Source: Streptomyces chromofuscus
GTDB taxonomy: Bacteria; Actinomycetota; Actinomycetes; Streptomycetales; Streptomycetaceae
Direction: 5' to 3'
NCBI RefSeq assembly: GCF_015160875.1
Contig: NZ_CP063374.1
Location: 5,955,501 to 6,019,500, forward strand
Length of the DNA: 64,000 nt
Made by a program: the position numbers and the translations under genes. Below the pieces are notes generated by a model, which ran no database searches, was not told where the DNA came from, and saw only the letters and a list, made by a program, of their open reading frames with translations. Shown here piece by piece: positions 61,722 through 64,000 of this stretch (position 1 is the stretch's first letter; every line of letters starts with the position of its first letter).

Positions 61722-62294
61722 TCAGTCCCGTCCGTACTCCGATGCCCAGGCCTCCACCGCGTCCGCCGCCCGGTCGAACGCCTCCGGCCGGGCCAGGAAG
61801 TCGGCGTTGTGCGTGGTCAGCAGGTACGGCGCGTCGTCCGCGGACCGGTCCCTGCGGACGAGGATCAGCGCCTGCCCCTGCACCGTGCGCGGCAGCCCCA
61901 GCCAGCGCACCGGCTGCTGCACCGTCCGCACGGCGGCGACCCGCTCCCACGGCAGGGTCCGGGTGACGAGGAAGCGCACCTGACGCAGCCCGTGCGCGCT
62001 CACCCACACGCCCATGCGCAGCAGCCGCAGCGCGACCGCGATGACCGCCAGCGCGATGCCGAACACCACACCGGAAGAGGGCAGCGTGCCGGCCAGCGCG
62101 ATGATCACCGCCGCGAACAGCACGAACGAGGCGAGCAGCAGCCAGACCGAGGCCACACTCACCCGCCAGGGGCCGGGACGGTAGGGCCGCCGCCAGCGGT
62201 CGCGGTCGTCGAACGGCAGCGCGACGTCGTCCGCGGTGTCGAAAGCGCGGTCGGCCGTCAGGAAGGACAGGGGCACGGCTGGATCCTCACTCAT
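61722..62294 (-). CDS. PH domain-containing membrane protein
   Basis: 190 residues. Two hydrophobic helices (ASVWLLLASFVLFAAVIIAL and GIALAVIAVALRLL) precede a bacterial PH-like domain: GVWVSAHGLRQVRFLVTRTL, PWERVAAVRTVQQPVRWLGL, and a C-terminal helix FDRAADAVEAWASEYGRD. The ATG at 62294 excludes an upstream Arg/Ser-rich extension. Function unknown. Confidence 0.85.
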   Translation of the reverse strand: MSEDPAVPLSFLTADRAFDTADDVALPFDDRDRWRRPYRPGPWRVSVASVWLLLASFVLFAAVIIALAGTLPSSGVVFGIALAVIAVALRLLRMGVWVSAHGLRQVRFLVTRTLPWERVAAVRTVQQPVRWLGLPRTVQGQALILVRRDRSADDAPYLLTTHNADFLARPEAFDRAADAVEAWASEYGRD

Positions 62295-62376
62295 CCATGC
62301 ATGGGCTGTGCCCGGTGAGGCTATCGACCCGTGCCCCGGCCCACCACCCTTGGGGGTCCGTCCGAGTCGCGCCCGC

Positions 62377-62616
62377 TCAGCGCCCGTCGGACGCCTGTGA
62401 CTGCTGCGTCGGCGTGGACAAGTGGTCCTGCTCCAGCGCCGGCGTGCCGACGACCAGGGAGCCCACGAGCGCGGCCACGATGGTGAGCCCCATGAGCCAG
62501 CGCCCGGCGATCTGCCCGGCGGTCGCACGCTCGGGGGGCGGGGGAGTGACATTGCTGCGGAACCGCTCTGCTTCGGCGAGGAAGGCGAAGGGTACGGGTT
62601 CGCGCCGACGGAACAT
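62377..62616 (-). CDS. Small conserved membrane protein
   Basis: 79 residues with one membrane helix (LMGLTIVAALVGSLVVGTPA) after a charged N-terminus (FRRREPVPFAFLAEAERFRS). The ATG at 62616 follows GAGGAGCAGG. It lies 82 bp upstream of the PH-domain gene on the same strand. Function unknown. Confidence 0.75.
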   Translation of the reverse strand: MFRRREPVPFAFLAEAERFRSNVTPPPPERATAGQIAGRWLMGLTIVAALVGSLVVGTPALEQDHLSTPTQQSQASDGR

Positions 62617-62830
62617 CGGGGGTCCTGCTCCTCTCTGGACTCGAACGAGTCACTGTCATCAACACAGACGAGCGGGTGCCGCGAAAGGTGCCCGGTTAAG
62701 CCGGATTGGCAGAACTTTCGCCGCGCTTCGCCGAAGTTGTCGCGGCCCGGCACCGAACGCCCCGTTGTCAGAGCTGGGCCGTAGAGTGGGCGCCGCCCGA
62801 GAGAAGTGGATGGAAGGGACTCTCCAAGCC

Positions 62831-63589
62831 GTGACCGACACCCCTGCCGACGCAGCCAATGACGCTCCGGACCTCAAGCCGAGCTTCCGCGGCGATGTCA
62901 CCGTCGAGCTGGTCAAGCACACCGCCTCGGACGCCGACGTGCTCTTCGCCGCCCGCGTCTCGACCCTCGGTGAGCAGTCCCTGGACGAACTGAAGAAGGA
63001 CCCCGAGCGCTCCAAGGGCCTCATCAACTACCTGATGCGGGACCGGCACGGCAGCCCCTTCGAGCACAACTCGATGACCTTCCTCATCAGCGCCCCGATC
63101 TTCGTCTTCCGCGAGTTCATGCGGCACCGCGTGGGCTGGTCGTACAACGAGGAGTCCGGCCGTTACCGCGAGCTCCAGCCGGTCTTCTACGTCCCCGACG
63201 AGTCCCGCAAGCTGGTCCAGGAGGGCCGCCCCGGCAAGTACCGCTTCGTCGAGGGCACGCAGGCGCAGCAGGAGCTGGTCGGCCGCGTCATGGAGGACTC
63301 GTACCGCCAGTCCTACGAGGCGTACCAGGAGATGCTCGCCGCCGGCGTCGCCCGCGAGGTCGCCCGCGCGGTCCTCCCGGTCGGTCTGTTCTCCTCCATG
63401 TACGCCACGTGCAACGCCCGCTCGCTGATGCACTTCATCGGCCTGCGCACCCAGCACGAGCTCGCCAAGGTGCCGTCGTTCCCGCAGCGTGAGATCGAGA
63501 TGGTCGGCGAGAGGATGGAGGCGGAGTGGGCCAGGCTCATGCCGCTCACGTACGCGGCCTTCAACGCCAACGGCCGGGTGGCGCCGTAA
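62831..63589 (+). CDS. thyX: Flavin-dependent thymidylate synthase
   Basis: Makes dTMP from dUMP using FAD and methylene-tetrahydrofolate. 252 residues. The ThyX motif RHRVGWSYNEESGRY is present, along with RDRHGSPFEHNSMTFLI and the C-terminal SLMHFIGLRTQHELAK. GTG at 62831 with GGAAGGGA upstream is preferred; an in-frame ATG at 62810 has a weaker site. Confidence 0.96.
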   Translation: MTDTPADAANDAPDLKPSFRGDVTVELVKHTASDADVLFAARVSTLGEQSLDELKKDPERSKGLINYLMRDRHGSPFEHNSMTFLISAPIFVFREFMRHRVGWSYNEESGRYRELQPVFYVPDESRKLVQEGRPGKYRFVEGTQAQQELVGRVMEDSYRQSYEAYQEMLAAGVAREVARAVLPVGLFSSMYATCNARSLMHFIGLRTQHELAKVPSFPQREIEMVGERMEAEWARLMPLTYAAFNANGRVAP

Positions 63590-63648
63590 CGCACCGGCGT
63601 TTTCCGGGCGGGCACTGATGTACGGGCCAGTCGGGCGAAGTGTCCGTA

Positions 63649-63678
63649 TTGCGGCATTTAGAGAAGTTCATCTAGCCT
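63649..63678 (+). promoter_or_regulatory. Candidate dapA promoter
   Basis: TTGCGG (63649-63654) and TAGCCT (63673-63678) with an 18-bp spacer. The transcript would begin near 63685 and have a leader of about 115 nt. Confidence 0.45.
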
Positions 63679-63689
63679 GATCAAACGGA

Positions 63690-63727
63690 CCCGGCACTGC
63701 TTGAACCCCCGAGCAGGCAGTGCCGGG
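63690..63727 (+). terminator. Hairpin between thyX and dapA
   Basis: 11-bp stem CCCGGCACTGC / GCAGTGCCGGG with a 16-nt loop. It may end the thyX transcript. If the promoter just upstream is used, it sits at the very 5' end of the dapA leader. Confidence 0.55.
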
Positions 63728-63800
63728 CTCCACCTTTGTCCTGACTTTTCCCGCACCCTGAGGGCAGACCAGGCCTTGAGCAACGAGTAGCGTGTAACCC

Positions 63801-64000
63801 ATGGCTCCGACCTCCACTCCGCAGGCCCCCTTCGGGCGGGTCCTTACCGCCATGGTCACGCCCTTCACGGCGGACGGCGCACTCGACCTCGACGGCGCGC
63901 AGCGGCTCGCCACGCACCTGGTGGACGCAGGCAACGACGGCCTGATCATCAACGGCACCACCGGCGAGTCCCCCACCACCAGCGACGCGGAGAAATCGGA
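63801..64000 (+). CDS. dapA: 4-hydroxy-tetrahydrodipicolinate synthase, N-terminal part
   Basis: First dedicated step of diaminopimelate/lysine synthesis; condenses pyruvate with aspartate semialdehyde. Only the first 66 codons are in the window: FGRVLTAMVTPFTADGALDL and LIINGTTGESPTTSDAEKS, the latter being the conserved substrate-binding GTTGE motif. The ATG at 63801 is used. The catalytic Lys lies beyond the window. Confidence 0.92.
   Translation, partial: MAPTSTPQAPFGRVLTAMVTPFTADGALDLDGAQRLATHLVDAGNDGLIINGTTGESPTTSDAEKS

Overview
The window is chromosomal DNA of a Streptomyces. It has very high G+C, GTG starts are common, and the gene order is the one found in streptomycetes: dxr - site-2 protease - ispG - proS - rimP - nusA - ylxR - infB - rbfA - truB - ribF - type VII secretion locus - rpsO - pnp - M16 peptidase - dapB - thyX - dapA. 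I saw no rRNA, tRNA or CRISPR array.

Region 1 (1-6461) is an accessory island. Two identical inverted copies of an IS5-family element (one cut by the window start, one complete with a TGA target duplication) bracket about 5 kb. Between them lie a Tn3-family transposase broken by the first IS copy, the sorting-signal end of a cell-wall protein, a large secreted protein with fibronectin-like domains and a C-terminal NucA/NucB-type DNase domain, and an unrecognised gene just downstream of it that could be its immunity partner.

Region 2 (6916-31185) is mostly core metabolism and translation: a large acyl-CoA dehydrogenase, a secreted lamin-tail protein (apparent CTG start, possible PHO box), the MEP-pathway genes dxr and ispG, two acetyltransferases, proS, and the rimP-nusA-ylxR-infB-ylxP-rbfA-truB-ribF series. 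Oddities are a kinase-fold protein lacking its catalytic residues, a frame shift inside the infB linker, three overlapping mini-ORFs just before infB, and a 1214-residue protease-like/P-loop protein whose serine-protease Ser is Ala.

Region 3 (31197-54965) is a complete ESX-like type VII secretion locus. It holds an EspI-like ATPase, EccE, EccB, EccC, EccD, two mycosin proteases, a WXG100 pair (EsxA/EsxB-like), helical WXG-like proteins, and a candidate module of partner, large effector and lipoprotein transcribed after eccC. A decayed IS1380-type transposase sits in the middle. A BldB-like DUF397 gene lies between eccD and rpsO, which puts secretion next to a probable developmental regulator.

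Region 4 (55537-64000) is core again: rpsO-pnp with an intergenic hairpin, an M16 peptidase, dapB, a small membrane protein whose 3' end has been tandemly duplicated downstream, a PH-domain membrane protein, thyX, and the start of dapA.
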